NCBI RefSeq assembly: GCF_024213195.1
Contig: NZ_JANAVF010000001.1
Location: 1-64,000, forward strand
DNA: 64,000 nt
Origin: Streptomyces sp. TBY4
Lineage (GTDB): Bacteria; Actinomycetota; Actinomycetes; Streptomycetales; Streptomycetaceae
Direction of reading: 5' to 3'
In this document: positions 1 through 8,547 of the stretch, one piece after another
Position numbering within the stretch: the first letter of the stretch is position 1
Layout of the letters: the number at the start of each line of letters is the position of its first letter
Program-made: the position numbers and the translations under genes
The notes under the pieces: model-generated
Seen by the model: only the letters and a program-made list of their open reading frames with translations
Told to the model about the DNA's origin: nothing
Database searches by the model: none

Positions 1-48
1 CTCGGGTGCCCCGGCAGCGCGGCGAGGTGCGGTGCCGGGCGGCGCGGG

Positions 49-76
49 CCAGGCAAGATCCGGAAGAGACGGCCTA
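49..76. repeat. Half copy of a dispersed palindromic element
   Basis: The core at 52-75 matches one arm of the 52-bp palindrome at 50842-50893 (bases 50868-50891) in 23 of 24 positions. It lies exactly at the 3' end of the PHP gene. Read on that gene's strand, the element begins with the TAG that ends the protein. Only one arm is present, so it cannot form the full cruciform seen in the other copy. The match is direct; the interpretation as a mobile or recombinogenic short repeat is inference. Confidence 0.7.
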
Positions 77-1108
77 AGGCAGTTGGCGGGTTCGGGTCCA
101 GGCGAGGAGGTCGGGGGCGGACCAGGTGTTGACGACCCGGTCGGCCGTCACCCCGCATTCCAGGGCGCGTTCGCACCCGAGGGTCTGCCAGTCGAGCTGT
201 CCGGGGGCGTGCGCGTCGGTGTCGATCGCGAAGAGGGTGCCCGCGGCCACCGCGAGCCGCAGCAGCCGGCGCGGCGGGTCCAGCCGCTCGGGCCGGCTGT
301 TGATCTCCACGGCGGCGCCCGACTCGGCGCAGGCCGCGAAGACGGCCTCGGCGTCGAACTCGGACTCGGGACGGGTCCGTCCCGTCACCAGGCGTCCGGT
401 GCAGTGGCCGAGGACGTCGAGGTGGGGGTTGCGTACGGCGGCGACCATCCGCCGGGTCATGGCGCGGGCCTCCATCCGGAGCTTGGAGTGGACGGAGCCG
501 ACGACGAGGTCCACCTCGGCCAGGAGTTCCGGCTCCTGGTCCAGCGAGCCGTCGTCGAGGATGTCGCACTCGATGCCGGTGAGCAGCCGGAACGGGGCCC
601 AGGTGGCGTTGAGTTCGGCGACCGTGCGCAGCTGTTCCCGCAGCCGTTCCGGGGAGAGGCCCCGGGCGACGGTCAGGCGCGGCGAGTGGTCGGTGAGCAC
701 CGCCCACTCGTGCCCGAGGGCGGCCGCGGACCGGGCCATCGCCTCGATGGGGCTACCACCGTCGGACCAATCCGAATGCATGTGGCAGTCGCCGCGCAGG
801 GCGGCGCGCAGGGCGAGCGCCCCGGGGCTGGGCGGCGGGCCCTCGGGGTGGGCCGCGGCCTTCTCCTCCAGCCCCCGCAAGTACGCGGGGATCTCTCCGC
901 CGACGGCTTCGCGGACGACCTGTGCGGTCTTCGGGCCGATCCCCCTGACCGCTTCGAGGGTGCCCGCGCCGATCCGTTCGGCCAGTTCGCCCTCCCCCAT
1001 CCGGCGGACGGCGGCGGCCGCCGTACGGAAGGCCTGGACCCGGTAGGTCGGCTCCTGGGCGCGTTCCAGCAGGAACGCGATCCGGTCCAGCGCGGCCACC
1101 GGGTCCAT
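74..1108 (-). CDS. PHP-domain protein with N-terminal helix-hairpin-helix region (PolX-like, no polymerase domain)
   Basis: A 344-residue protein. Residues about 1-85 resemble the helix-hairpin-helix region of family X DNA polymerases (RVQAFRTAAAAVRR, then GIGPKTAQVV). The rest is a PHP metal-dependent phosphoesterase domain with the metal-binding start CHMHSDWSDG (His109, His111), then LTDHS, GIECDIL, GSVHS, LGHCTGR and DTDAHA. The nucleotidyltransferase core that normally separates these parts in bacterial PolX is missing, so the likely activity is a phosphoesterase or 3'-5' exonuclease. The start is the ATG at 1108, which begins a natural PHP-family N-terminus; upstream in-frame sequence is unlike protein. 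The stop codon lies in a dispersed repeat arm. Confidence 0.85.
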   Translation of the reverse strand: MDPVAALDRIAFLLERAQEPTYRVQAFRTAAAAVRRMGEGELAERIGAGTLEAVRGIGPKTAQVVREAVGGEIPAYLRGLEEKAAAHPEGPPPSPGALALRAALRGDCHMHSDWSDGGSPIEAMARSAAALGHEWAVLTDHSPRLTVARGLSPERLREQLRTVAELNATWAPFRLLTGIECDILDDGSLDQEPELLAEVDLVVGSVHSKLRMEARAMTRRMVAAVRNPHLDVLGHCTGRLVTGRTRPESEFDAEAVFAACAESGAAVEINSRPERLDPPRRLLRLAVAAGTLFAIDTDAHAPGQLDWQTLGCERALECGVTADRVVNTWSAPDLLAWTRTRQLP

Positions 1109-1179
1109 CGCGCGTCTCCCTCCGCGAAGCGGCGGAGAGGGGGCCCGGGTCAGGGACCCGCACCCCCTCTCCGCCCGGG

Positions 1180-2289
1180 TCAGGCGCCGTCGGCCGGGCC
1201 GGCCGCCGGACGGAACTGCAGGGCCAGACCTGCGAGTACGGCTCCGGCCGCGGCGCTCAGCACGGCCGCGATGCCGGCCCACTCCAGGGAGCCGCCGACC
1301 GCGCCGCCGAGCGGGTCGAACCCGGCGACGCCGCCGATCACGTGGAGCCCCGCCACACCGAGCGCGACCACCGCGCCGGCCCGCCAGGCACCGGCCGTGT
1401 CCCGTACCGCCAGCAGGGCGCCGGCCGTCAGGCAGAGCAGGGTGACGGCCAGGGCGAGCAGCCCGCCGGGCTCGCCGGAGGCCAGGGCCGCCGGATCGCC
1501 GGGCACGTGCAGCGCACCGCAGAGGAGCAGGGCCAGCGCCACCGGCCAGCGCAGTATGTGGCGCAGCGCGCCCGATGCCGGCGCTGCCGGGCCGCGGTCG
1601 GCGGTCAGGGACCGGGGCGTGCCCCGGGCCGGGGCCGCACGGTCCTGCGGTGCGGGCGGGTGGACGGGGGGACGTGCCCGGTCCGCCTGCTCGGGCCTGC
1701 GCTGCGGGGGCTGTTCGCCGGTACCGAGGATGCTGACGAGCAGCGCCACGTCCTCGATGGGCCGGCCGAGGGCGGCGGCCCGCAGCGTGATGTCGGCTTC
1801 GACCCGCTCGTGCGGGGGCTCGCCCAGCAGGGTCACCATCTCGCGGACCTCGTGGACGGGCCGGGCCACGGCGGCCGCGCGCAGCGCCGTGTGTCCGGGG
1901 TTGGGGACCTGGCCGGATTCCTTGAGGAGGTTCACCAGATCGGTGACCTCCCGCACGGAACGGCCCGTGGCCGCGGTCTCCAGGACGGTGTGCGCGGAGG
2001 CGTCCCCGGGCCGGGCGCCGGGGTCCGGGCCGGGTGCGGCCCCTGCCCCGGCCCCTGTGCCGATCCCTGTGCCGGTCCCTGCCCCGGGACCGGCCCGCAG
2101 GCCTGTCCCGGGATCTGCCGGGATGCCTTCCGGGCAACCGGGAGCGGTCCCGGACTCGGGCCGCGACTCGGGCTCGGGGCCGAAGTCGGGGTCGTCCGTG
2201 TCGGGGGCCGATGGCCAGACGTCCGTGGTGTCGGGGAGCCGGCGCGGTTCTTCGTACTCCGTCGCGGCGAGCGTGATCGGGTCATTCAT
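1180..2289 (-). CDS. Membrane protein with three tandem RPVxEV repeats
   Basis: A 369-residue protein of unknown function. The acidic N-terminus (SAPDTDDPDFGPEPESRP) is followed by a Gly/Thr/Pro stretch, then three copies of a roughly 40-residue helical unit with consensus A-A-x-x-R-P-[VI]-x-E/D-V-x-x-L/M-V-x-L-L. A proline-rich linker follows, and the C-terminal about 150 residues hold about four hydrophobic segments (VALALLLCGALHV, LLALAVTLLCL, GAVVALGVAGLHVIGG, WAGIAAVLSAAAGAVLAG). The start at 2289 is chosen because GGAG lies 6 bases upstream. The repeats look like a cytoplasmic sensing or interaction module, but nothing ties them to a known process. Confidence 0.8.
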   Translation of the reverse strand: MNDPITLAATEYEEPRRLPDTTDVWPSAPDTDDPDFGPEPESRPESGTAPGCPEGIPADPGTGLRAGPGAGTGTGIGTGAGAGAAPGPDPGARPGDASAHTVLETAATGRSVREVTDLVNLLKESGQVPNPGHTALRAAAVARPVHEVREMVTLLGEPPHERVEADITLRAAALGRPIEDVALLVSILGTGEQPPQRRPEQADRARPPVHPPAPQDRAAPARGTPRSLTADRGPAAPASGALRHILRWPVALALLLCGALHVPGDPAALASGEPGGLLALAVTLLCLTAGALLAVRDTAGAWRAGAVVALGVAGLHVIGGVAGFDPLGGAVGGSLEWAGIAAVLSAAAGAVLAGLALQFRPAAGPADGA

Positions 2290-2473
2290 GGAAAGCTCCG
2301 TTCGCCGACGCGCGGGTCTACACATCGCACGCCGGTCATCGTGCGTCATGGGAAGCGCACGCTTTGTTACATTCAGCGGCACCCGGCTCCGCTGCGCCAT
2401 TCGGGGCGGGCAAACGGGGGTCCCCCGCGGTGCCGCGGGCCCGGGCGGCTCCTGTCGTGGGCATGGTGGGGGC

Positions 2474-2986
2474 ATGAAGGGTACGGAGGTACTGGCCGAT
2501 GCGTTCGGCCGGATCCAGGGCATCGTGCACGAGGCCGTCGAGGGACTGGAGCCCGCCCGGCTGGACGAGCGGATCGACCCGGGCGCCAACTCGATCACCT
2601 GGCTCGTCTGGCACCTGACCCGGATCCAGGACGACCACGTGGCGGACGCGGCCGGCTGGGAACAGGTCTGGCACGCGCAGGGCTGGGAAGAGCGGTTCGG
2701 GCTCGGCCTGCCCCGCGGGTCGACCGGCTACGGACACACCGCCCGCGAGGCCGGCGCCGTCCGGGTCGGCTCCGGGGAGCTGCTGCTGGGGTACTTCGAC
2801 GCCGTCCACGAGCAGACCGGGCGGTTCCTGCGGGGGCTGTCCGCCGCCGATCTGGACCGGGTGGTCGACGAGCGGTGGGACCCGCCGGTGACCCTCGGGG
2901 TACGGCTGGTCAGCGTGATCGGTGACGACCTCCAGCACGCGGGGCAGGCGGCCTTCGTCCGGGGCGTGCTGACGAGGGGCCGCTGA
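2474..2986 (+). CDS. DinB/DUF664-like protein (mycothiol-transferase fold)
   Basis: A 170-residue protein that fits the DinB-like four-helix family. It contains the metal-site histidine patterns of DUF664 proteins: TWLVWHLTRIQDDH near residues 38-51 and DLQHAGQAAF near the C-terminus. Members bind a divalent metal and several transfer thiols such as mycothiol. The ATG follows GGTGGGGG, a purine-rich ribosome-binding site. Its TGA overlaps the ATG of the next gene by one base, so translation of the esterase is probably coupled to it. Confidence 0.85.
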   Translation: MKGTEVLADAFGRIQGIVHEAVEGLEPARLDERIDPGANSITWLVWHLTRIQDDHVADAAGWEQVWHAQGWEERFGLGLPRGSTGYGHTAREAGAVRVGSGELLLGYFDAVHEQTGRFLRGLSAADLDRVVDERWDPPVTLGVRLVSVIGDDLQHAGQAAFVRGVLTRGR

Positions 2987-5073
2987 TGGCCTCCCGCGGC
3001 GCGGCCGGCCTGCCGGTCCTGCTCCGGTCGGCCCCAATCCGGTCGGCCTTGCTCCAGTCGGCCCTGCTCCGGCCGTTCCCGCTCCGGCCGGCCCTGCTCC
3101 GGCCGTTCCCGCTCCGGCCGGCCCTGCTCCGGCCGTTCCCGCTCCGGCCGGCCCTGCTCCTGGCCCTGCTCCGATCGGCCCTGATCCTGCCGACCCGACG
3201 ACGGCTGACCCTTCACCGGCGGGTCATGCTCCGGCCGGTCGCGCCCCGATCAGCCCTGCGGCAGCCGACCCTCCCCCGGACGGTGCTGATCCGGCCGGCC
3301 CCGCGACAGCGGATCCTGCGGCAGCCGGCCCTCCTCCTGCCTGCCCTGCTCCTGCCCGTCGTGCTCCTGCTGTCCGCCGGTCCGGCGGCGGCAGCCGGCC
3401 GGTCGGCCACGGGCGTCCGGGCAGCCGTCGCCGACCGGCCGGCCGCCCCGGCCCCGCTCGCTGCCCCTGCCCCGTTCCCCGCCTCGGCCCTCTTCCCCGG
3501 CGCCCTCCCCGGCCCCCTGCCCGGGGCACCCGCCGGCGGAGACGGCGGGCGGCCCGTGATGGAGACCGATCGGGGGGCCGTGCGCGGGCGTGAAGCCGTC
3601 GGGTACCGCACCTTCGAGGGGATCCCGTACGCCGCTGCGCCGACCGGGCCGCGGCGCTGGCGGTTTCCGGAGCCCTCCGCGCGCTGGACGGGCGTACGGG
3701 ACGCCGGTGCGCCCGGGGCCCGTTGTGTGCAGCTGCCCGCGGTGGGGCCCGGTGGCCCGAGCGGCTCGGAGGACTGCCTGTTCCTCAACGTCACGGCCCC
3801 GAAGGCGGCCGCCACCGCGCCCCGGCCCGTGATGGTCTGGTTCCACGGCGGCGGGTTCATGAACGGCGCCGGGGACCTCTACCGGCCGGGCCGGCTGGCG
3901 TCGGAGGGCGGGGCCGTGGTCGTCACGGTCAACTACCGGCTCGGGATCTTCGGCCTCTTCGGGCATCCCGGGCTCGGCGGAGCCCCCGCCTTCGCGCTCG
4001 CCGACCAGCAGGCCGCCCTGCGCTGGGTGCGGGCGAACGCGGCCCGCTTCGGCGGCGATCCCGGTAACGTCACCGTGTTCGGCGAGTCCGCCGGCGCCCT
4101 CAGCGTCTGCCTGCACCTCACCTCCCCCGCCTCGGCCGGCCTGTTCCACCGGGCGATCGTGCAGAGCGGCTCCTGCTCGCTGACTGTCCCGCCGCGCTCG
4201 TGGCTCCCGACGCTGCCCGCCTACGAGCCGTTCGCGCCGGAGCCCCTGACCGTGGCCCGGGGAACCGCGGCGGCGGTCCGGCTCGGCTGCGGGCGGCCTG
4301 CGGACGCCGAGGCACTGGAGTGCCTGCGCGGCCTCGCCCCTGAGGCCCTGGCGACATCCGAACTCATGATGCTCTTCTCCGCGGTGTCCTACGGCACCCC
4401 GCTGCTGCCCACCGAACCCCGACGGGCCCTGGAACGCGGGGAGTTCCACCAGGTCCCGGTGGTGCAGGGCTCCACCCGCGACGAGATGCGGATCTTCCTG
4501 GGGCAGACGCTGGCCGCCTACCCGGTCGCCGACCCGCAGGCCTACCGCTCCCGGCTGCGCGCCGCGTTCGGGGCACGGGCCGCACTCGTCGAGGCCGCCT
4601 ATCCGGTGACGGCCCATCCGACGCCCGCGCTGGCCTTCGCCGCCGCGCTGACGGACGCCTCCTTCGTCTGCCCGCAGCTGCGGGACAGCCGGGCGCTGGC
4701 GCGGCACGTGCCGACGTACGACTACGGGTTCGACGACCGGGGCGCCCCGGACTTCAGCGGGCTCCCGCCGGTGCCCGGCTTCCCGTACGGGGCTTCGCAC
4801 GGGTCGGAGCTGCCGTACCTCTTCGACACCGGGCTCCCGATGAGCGCCGCGCAGCGGGTGCTCGCGGAGCGGATGACCGGCTACTGGACCCGGTTCGCGG
4901 CGACCGGCGATCCCAACGCCCCCGGGACGGGGCCCTGGTGGCCGCGCTCCCCCGCCGTACTGTCACTGGCACCTGAAACCCTGGGCGGCATCGGCCCCGT
5001 GGACGCGGCCGCCCGGCACCACTGCGGGCTGTGGGACTCCGTAGAACAGGCTCTCGAAAGGACGGGCTCGTGA
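2986..5073 (+). CDS. Secreted type-B carboxylesterase with repetitive N-terminus
   Basis: A 695-residue type-B carboxylesterase of the alpha/beta-hydrolase fold. Visible are the signature EDCLFLNV, the oxyanion loop WFHGGGF (His287), the nucleophile motif FGESAG (Ser368), the acid STRDEM (Glu500) and the histidine GASHGSELP (His605). It would hydrolyse esters outside the cell. The start at 2986 is supported by GAGGGGC upstream and a TGATG overlap with the preceding gene, but the first 100 residues are an unusual Arg/Pro/Leu stretch encoded by 30-bp tandem repeats. The usual signal-peptide-like segment (ALLLPALLLPVVLLLSAGP) comes only after it. The ATG at 3226 is a plausible alternative start. 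Confidence 0.88.
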   Translation: MASRGAAGLPVLLRSAPIRSALLQSALLRPFPLRPALLRPFPLRPALLRPFPLRPALLLALLRSALILPTRRRLTLHRRVMLRPVAPRSALRQPTLPRTVLIRPAPRQRILRQPALLLPALLLPVVLLLSAGPAAAAGRSATGVRAAVADRPAAPAPLAAPAPFPASALFPGALPGPLPGAPAGGDGGRPVMETDRGAVRGREAVGYRTFEGIPYAAAPTGPRRWRFPEPSARWTGVRDAGAPGARCVQLPAVGPGGPSGSEDCLFLNVTAPKAAATAPRPVMVWFHGGGFMNGAGDLYRPGRLASEGGAVVVTVNYRLGIFGLFGHPGLGGAPAFALADQQAALRWVRANAARFGGDPGNVTVFGESAGALSVCLHLTSPASAGLFHRAIVQSGSCSLTVPPRSWLPTLPAYEPFAPEPLTVARGTAAAVRLGCGRPADAEALECLRGLAPEALATSELMMLFSAVSYGTPLLPTEPRRALERGEFHQVPVVQGSTRDEMRIFLGQTLAAYPVADPQAYRSRLRAAFGARAALVEAAYPVTAHPTPALAFAAALTDASFVCPQLRDSRALARHVPTYDYGFDDRGAPDFSGLPPVPGFPYGASHGSELPYLFDTGLPMSAAQRVLAERMTGYWTRFAATGDPNAPGTGPWWPRSPAVLSLAPETLGGIGPVDAAARHHCGLWDSVEQALERTGS
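3061..3160 (+). repeat. 30-bp tandem repeat, 3.3 perfect copies
   Basis: Perfect 30-bp units occupy 3061-3090, 3091-3120 and 3121-3150, followed by a 10-base partial unit at 3151-3160. In the esterase frame each unit encodes the decapeptide A-L-L-R-P-F-P-L-R-P. The unit length is a multiple of three, so copy-number change would keep the frame. Confidence 0.95.
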
Positions 5074-6215
5074 CCGCTCTGACCGACATCCTCCAGCCGT
5101 TCGTGGACGACGGGACCGTGCCGGGGGCGGTGGCCCTGGTGGACCGGGGCGACGGCAGCGAGCCCGAGGTGGCCGCCGTGGGCAGCGCGGACGCCGGGGG
5201 CGGGGCGCCGATGGTGCGCGACTCGATCTTCCGGCTGGCCTCCCTGACCAAACCGGTCACGGCCGCGGCGGTCATGATGCTGGTGGAGGACGGCCGGTTC
5301 GCGCTCACCGACGCGGTCGCGCCCTGGCTGCCGGAGATCGCGGCCCCGGTGGTCGTACGGACCCCCGCGAGCCCGGTCGACGAGGTGGTCCCGGCGAAGC
5401 AGCCGGTGACCGTGGCCGACCTGATGACCTTCCGGGCCGGATGGGGATTCCCCTCCGACTTCTCGCTCCCCGCGGTCGCACCGCTCTTCACCGAGTTGCG
5501 CCAGGGCCCGCCGCAGCCGCAGGAGGTCGCGGAGCCGGACGCGTGGATGGCCGCCCTGGGCCGGATCCCGATGCTGGAACAGCCGGGCGGGGCCTGGCTC
5601 TACAACACCTGCTCGGACGTGCTGGGGGTGCTGATCGCCCGGGTGGCGGGGTGCTCGCTGCCGGAGTTCCTGGCGGAGCGGATCTTCGAGCCGCTGGACA
5701 TGCCCGACACCGGTTTCGCCGTGCCGGCGGGGCAGTCGGGCCGGTTCACCCACCTGTACCGGCCGGGCCCGGACGGGGGCCTCGACCTCGTGGACGCGCC
5801 CGGCGGGCAGTGGAGCTCCCTGCCCGCCTTCCCGTCCGGCGCGGGCGGGCTGGTCTCCACGGCGGACGACTACCACCGCTTCGCCCGGATGCTGCTCGAC
5901 GGGGGCGGCCCGCTGCTCTCGGCCGATTCGGTGCGGCGGATGACCACCGACTGGCTGACCCCGGCGCAGCGGGCCGGCGCCGCGCTGTTCCTGGAGGGCC
6001 AGGGCTGGGGGTTCGGCGGGTCGGTCGACGTGACGCCGACCGACCCGTGGAACGTGCCGGGCCGCTACGGCTGGCTCGGCGGCACCGGCACCGCCGCCCA
6101 CATCGTCCCCTCGACGGGGGCCGTCACCGTCCTGCTGACCCAGCGGGAGCTGACCGGGCCGTCGCCGTGCCCGGAGACGATGCGCGCGGTGTGGGCGTAC
6201 GCGGCGGCTTCGTAG
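5070..6215 (+). CDS. Serine hydrolase, beta-lactamase/PBP class C family
   Basis: A 381-residue beta-lactamase-fold hydrolase. The catalytic SxxK motif is SLTK (Ser58, Lys61), the YxN motif is YNT (Tyr178), and the third motif region reads GWLGGTGTAAH near residue 336. Family members are DD-peptidases, esterases or class C-like enzymes. No signal peptide is seen, so it is probably cytoplasmic. The GTG at 5070 overlaps the esterase stop (GTGA) and has AAAGGA nine bases upstream, so it is the third gene of a coupled operon. The ATG at 5031 lies inside the esterase frame and lacks a ribosome-binding site. Confidence 0.88.
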   Translation: MTALTDILQPFVDDGTVPGAVALVDRGDGSEPEVAAVGSADAGGGAPMVRDSIFRLASLTKPVTAAAVMMLVEDGRFALTDAVAPWLPEIAAPVVVRTPASPVDEVVPAKQPVTVADLMTFRAGWGFPSDFSLPAVAPLFTELRQGPPQPQEVAEPDAWMAALGRIPMLEQPGGAWLYNTCSDVLGVLIARVAGCSLPEFLAERIFEPLDMPDTGFAVPAGQSGRFTHLYRPGPDGGLDLVDAPGGQWSSLPAFPSGAGGLVSTADDYHRFARMLLDGGGPLLSADSVRRMTTDWLTPAQRAGAALFLEGQGWGFGGSVDVTPTDPWNVPGRYGWLGGTGTAAHIVPSTGAVTVLLTQRELTGPSPCPETMRAVWAYAAAS

Positions 6216-6235
6216 CCACGGCGGCGGCTTCGTAG
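6201..6235 (+). repeat. 15-bp direct repeat at the hydrolase stop codon
   Basis: The same 15 bases (GCGGCGGCTTCGTAG) occur at 6201-6215 and 6221-6235. The first copy encodes the last four residues and the TAG stop of the serine hydrolase; the second places another TAG 20 bases later in a shifted frame. It looks like a small local duplication. Confidence 0.85.
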
Positions 6236-6270
6236 GCCGCCACGCCCTTCCGCAGGTGCGCCCTCCGCCG

Positions 6271-7794
6271 TCAGTGGTTGTCGGTCGGCCGCAGGTCGTG
6301 CGGGATCAGCGTCCAGGTGGTCGCCGCGGCGGCGATCGCGAGGACGCCGGCCATCAGGAACGCCGGGGTGATCGCGAGGGTGTAGGCCTGCGAGGCGGCG
6401 TCGAGCAGGGTCCGGCCGACGCCCCCGCCGAGCTGTTCGGCGGTGTGGGCGGCCTCGCCCACGGAGTCGCGTACGGCGGCCAGCAGGGTGGAGTCCAGGT
6501 CCAGGGCCGGGAGGTTGCCCCGGTAGAGCGCGGCTGCGGTGGAGCCGAGGATGGCGACGCCCATGGCCGAGCCGAGCTCGTAGCAGGTCTCCTCGATGGC
6601 GGCGGCGCTGGAGACCTCGTCGGCCGGGGCCGCGGAGATCAGGGTCACCGAGGCCACGGTGGTGGCGATGCCCGCGCCCAGGCCCATGATGGTCAGCGCC
6701 GCGGCGAAGGCGGGGTAGCCGAGGCCGGTGAACTGCTGGAGGGTCCAGGGCAGGGCCATGCCCGCGGCGAGGACCACCAGACCGCCGCCGAGCACGTGGC
6801 GGATCGCGAAGCGCTGCATGAGGGTCGGGGCGACCATCGAGGCGCAGATCAGCGCGAGCGGGGCGGGCAGCAGGCGCAGGCCCGCCTCCAGCGGGGAGTA
6901 GCCCTGGCCGTACTGGAACCACTGGGTGACCAGGAAGAGGATCGCGCCCATGCCCACCATGGGCAGGAAGATCGCGGTGGCGGCCACGCTGAAGGCGGGC
7001 TTGGTGAAGAGCCGGACCTGGAGCAGCGGGTTGTCCACGCGCAGCTGGCGGCGGACGAACAGGGTCAGCGACACGGCGGCGAGGATCAGCAGGGCCCAGG
7101 GCAGCGGGTCGGCGACACCGCTCTTGCCGAGCTGCTTGATGCCGCCCGCCAGGGCCAGCATGCCGACGATCGACTGGGCGACGCCCGTCCAGTCCCACTT
7201 TCCGGCGGAGCGCGGGGAGCGGGATTCGGGGAGGTAGCGCAGGCCTGCCGCGACGATCACCACGGTGACGGGCAGGTTGAGGAGGAAGGCGGAGTGCCAG
7301 CCGTAGTCCTGGACGAGCAGGCCTCCGACGACGGGGCCGAAGGCCATGCCGCCGCCGAAGACGGCGGCCCAGACGGCGAGGGCGAAGGCGCGTTCCTTGG
7401 CGTCGGTGAAGACGCTGCGCAGGATCGACAGGGTGGAGGGCATGATCGCGGCGCCGCCGACGCCGAGCAGGGCGCGGGCCGCGATGACGTGCCAGGCCTC
7501 GGTGGAGAAGACGGCGATGAGCGAGGCGAGGGCGAAGATGCCGAAGCCCGCCATGAGCAGGCGCTTGCGGCCCCAGCGGTCACCGAGGGCGCCGGCGGTG
7601 ACCAGCAGACCGGAGAGGGCGAGTGCGTAGATGTCGATGATCCACAGCTGCTGCACGGCGCCCGGCTGGAGGTCGCCGACGAGCGAGGGGAAGGCCACGT
7701 TGAGGATCGTGGTGTCCATGGAGATGAGCAGGAGACTGCCGGAGAGGATCGCGAGCACGATCCAGCGGCGCGGGTCCTGCGTGGGGGTGTGCAT
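6271..7794 (-). CDS. MFS drug exporter, DHA2 (14-TM) family
   Basis: A 507-residue transporter of the DHA2 EmrB/QacA type with about 14 hydrophobic segments. Family marks include SMDTTILNVAFPSL in TM1 (motif D1), GDRWGRKRLL in the TM2-TM3 loop (motif A) and GPVVGGLL in TM5 (motif C). It should export hydrophobic drugs or metabolites by proton antiport. It lies about 90 bases downstream of a TetR-family gene on the same strand and is probably controlled by it. The ATG at 7794 is preferred because it has GGA at suitable distance; an in-frame GTG at 7809 is the alternative. Confidence 0.9.
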   Translation of the reverse strand: MHTPTQDPRRWIVLAILSGSLLLISMDTTILNVAFPSLVGDLQPGAVQQLWIIDIYALALSGLLVTAGALGDRWGRKRLLMAGFGIFALASLIAVFSTEAWHVIAARALLGVGGAAIMPSTLSILRSVFTDAKERAFALAVWAAVFGGGMAFGPVVGGLLVQDYGWHSAFLLNLPVTVVIVAAGLRYLPESRSPRSAGKWDWTGVAQSIVGMLALAGGIKQLGKSGVADPLPWALLILAAVSLTLFVRRQLRVDNPLLQVRLFTKPAFSVAATAIFLPMVGMGAILFLVTQWFQYGQGYSPLEAGLRLLPAPLALICASMVAPTLMQRFAIRHVLGGGLVVLAAGMALPWTLQQFTGLGYPAFAAALTIMGLGAGIATTVASVTLISAAPADEVSSAAAIEETCYELGSAMGVAILGSTAAALYRGNLPALDLDSTLLAAVRDSVGEAAHTAEQLGGGVGRTLLDAASQAYTLAITPAFLMAGVLAIAAAATTWTLIPHDLRPTDNH

Positions 7795-7883
7795 GGGGGT
7801 TCCGTTCACGGTTGTTTCACGGTCTTCAGGGGTCCGCGCGGCGCGGTCGTACGTCGACGGGCGCTACGCGGAGGGGTGCGGGG

Positions 7884-8444
7884 TCAGGCCGCCGGGGACG
7901 GCCGGGTTCCGCTGAGGAAGGAGGCGAGGACGAGCCGGCCGATGTCGCGGCGGGCGAGGTGTCCGTCGCGGACGCCCTCGGCGGCGGCGTCGAGCAGTCC
8001 CCACAGCGAGTACCAGATCCAGTACGCGGGCAGGTCGACGCGGAGCCGGCCGAGGCGCTGGCCCATCGCGAGGAAGGCGAGGGCCCGCTGGTCCTGGCGC
8101 TGGATCCCGGCCCGGAACTCGGGGTCGGCGAGCACGGTGGCATCGCGCGAGGTGAACCCGTAGAGGTGCGCGGCGGGCAGCAGCCCGGTGACGAGTCGCT
8201 CGAGCGCGGCGTCGAACTCCGCTCCGCCGGCGGTACCGGGCAGGTCGGCGGGGGCGAGGCACCCGTCGACGACGTGGATGGCCCGGACGGCCACGGCTTT
8301 GAGGAGTGCCTCGCGGGTGGCGTAGCGGCGGCTGAGGGTGGCGCGGCTGATCCCGATGCCGCCGGCGATGTGCGCCATGGAGGCGCTGTGGTCGCCGGCG
8401 AGCACGCCCGCGGCGGCGTCCAGCAGCTCTTCTTCGTTCATCAT
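7884..8444 (-). CDS. TetR-family repressor of the adjacent MFS exporter
   Basis: A 186-residue TetR regulator. The N-terminal helix-turn-helix is MAHIAGGIGISRATLSRRYATREALLK in register (residues about 23-49); the C-terminal ligand domain is helical and divergent, as is usual. AAGGAGG lies just upstream of a double ATG (8444 and 8441). A pair of overlapping palindromes abuts the ribosome-binding site, so the gene very likely represses itself and the downstream exporter. The inducer is unknown but is probably an exported compound. Confidence 0.92.
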   Translation of the reverse strand: MMNEEELLDAAAGVLAGDHSASMAHIAGGIGISRATLSRRYATREALLKAVAVRAIHVVDGCLAPADLPGTAGGAEFDAALERLVTGLLPAAHLYGFTSRDATVLADPEFRAGIQRQDQRALAFLAMGQRLGRLRVDLPAYWIWYSLWGLLDAAAEGVRDGHLARRDIGRLVLASFLSGTRPSPAA

Positions 8445-8457
8445 GCGATCCTCCTTC

Positions 8458-8479
8458 GTATCAAACGATACAAATTTGT
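8458..8479. promoter_or_regulatory. Probable TetR operator (two overlapping palindromes)
   Basis: GTATC-AAAC-GATAC at 8458-8471 is a perfect inverted repeat, and ACAAATTTGT at 8470-8479 is a second perfect palindrome sharing two bases with it. The first abuts the TetR ribosome-binding site (complement of 8451-8457). Position and symmetry fit an autoregulatory TetR operator. Confidence 0.8.
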
Positions 8480-8547
8480 CTCACATGAAGCAAGTCTGAT
8501 TCACGGATGAGCAGGTGAACGGGCTGGGGAGCGGGCGAGCAGCAGAC

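Noticed and set aside
32..2986. A 984-codon open frame on the plus strand across the PHP and membrane-protein genes.
   Set aside because: Only its last part (2474-2986) reads as protein. The rest is antisense to well-supported genes and is a high-GC shadow.
3061..3160. CRISPR-like repeats.
   Set aside because: The units are directly adjacent with no spacers and are translated in frame, so this is a minisatellite.
2728..3216. A minus-strand 162-codon frame with PERERPEQGR repeats.
   Set aside because: It is the antisense of the esterase leader minisatellite and the DinB-like gene; it has no independent support.
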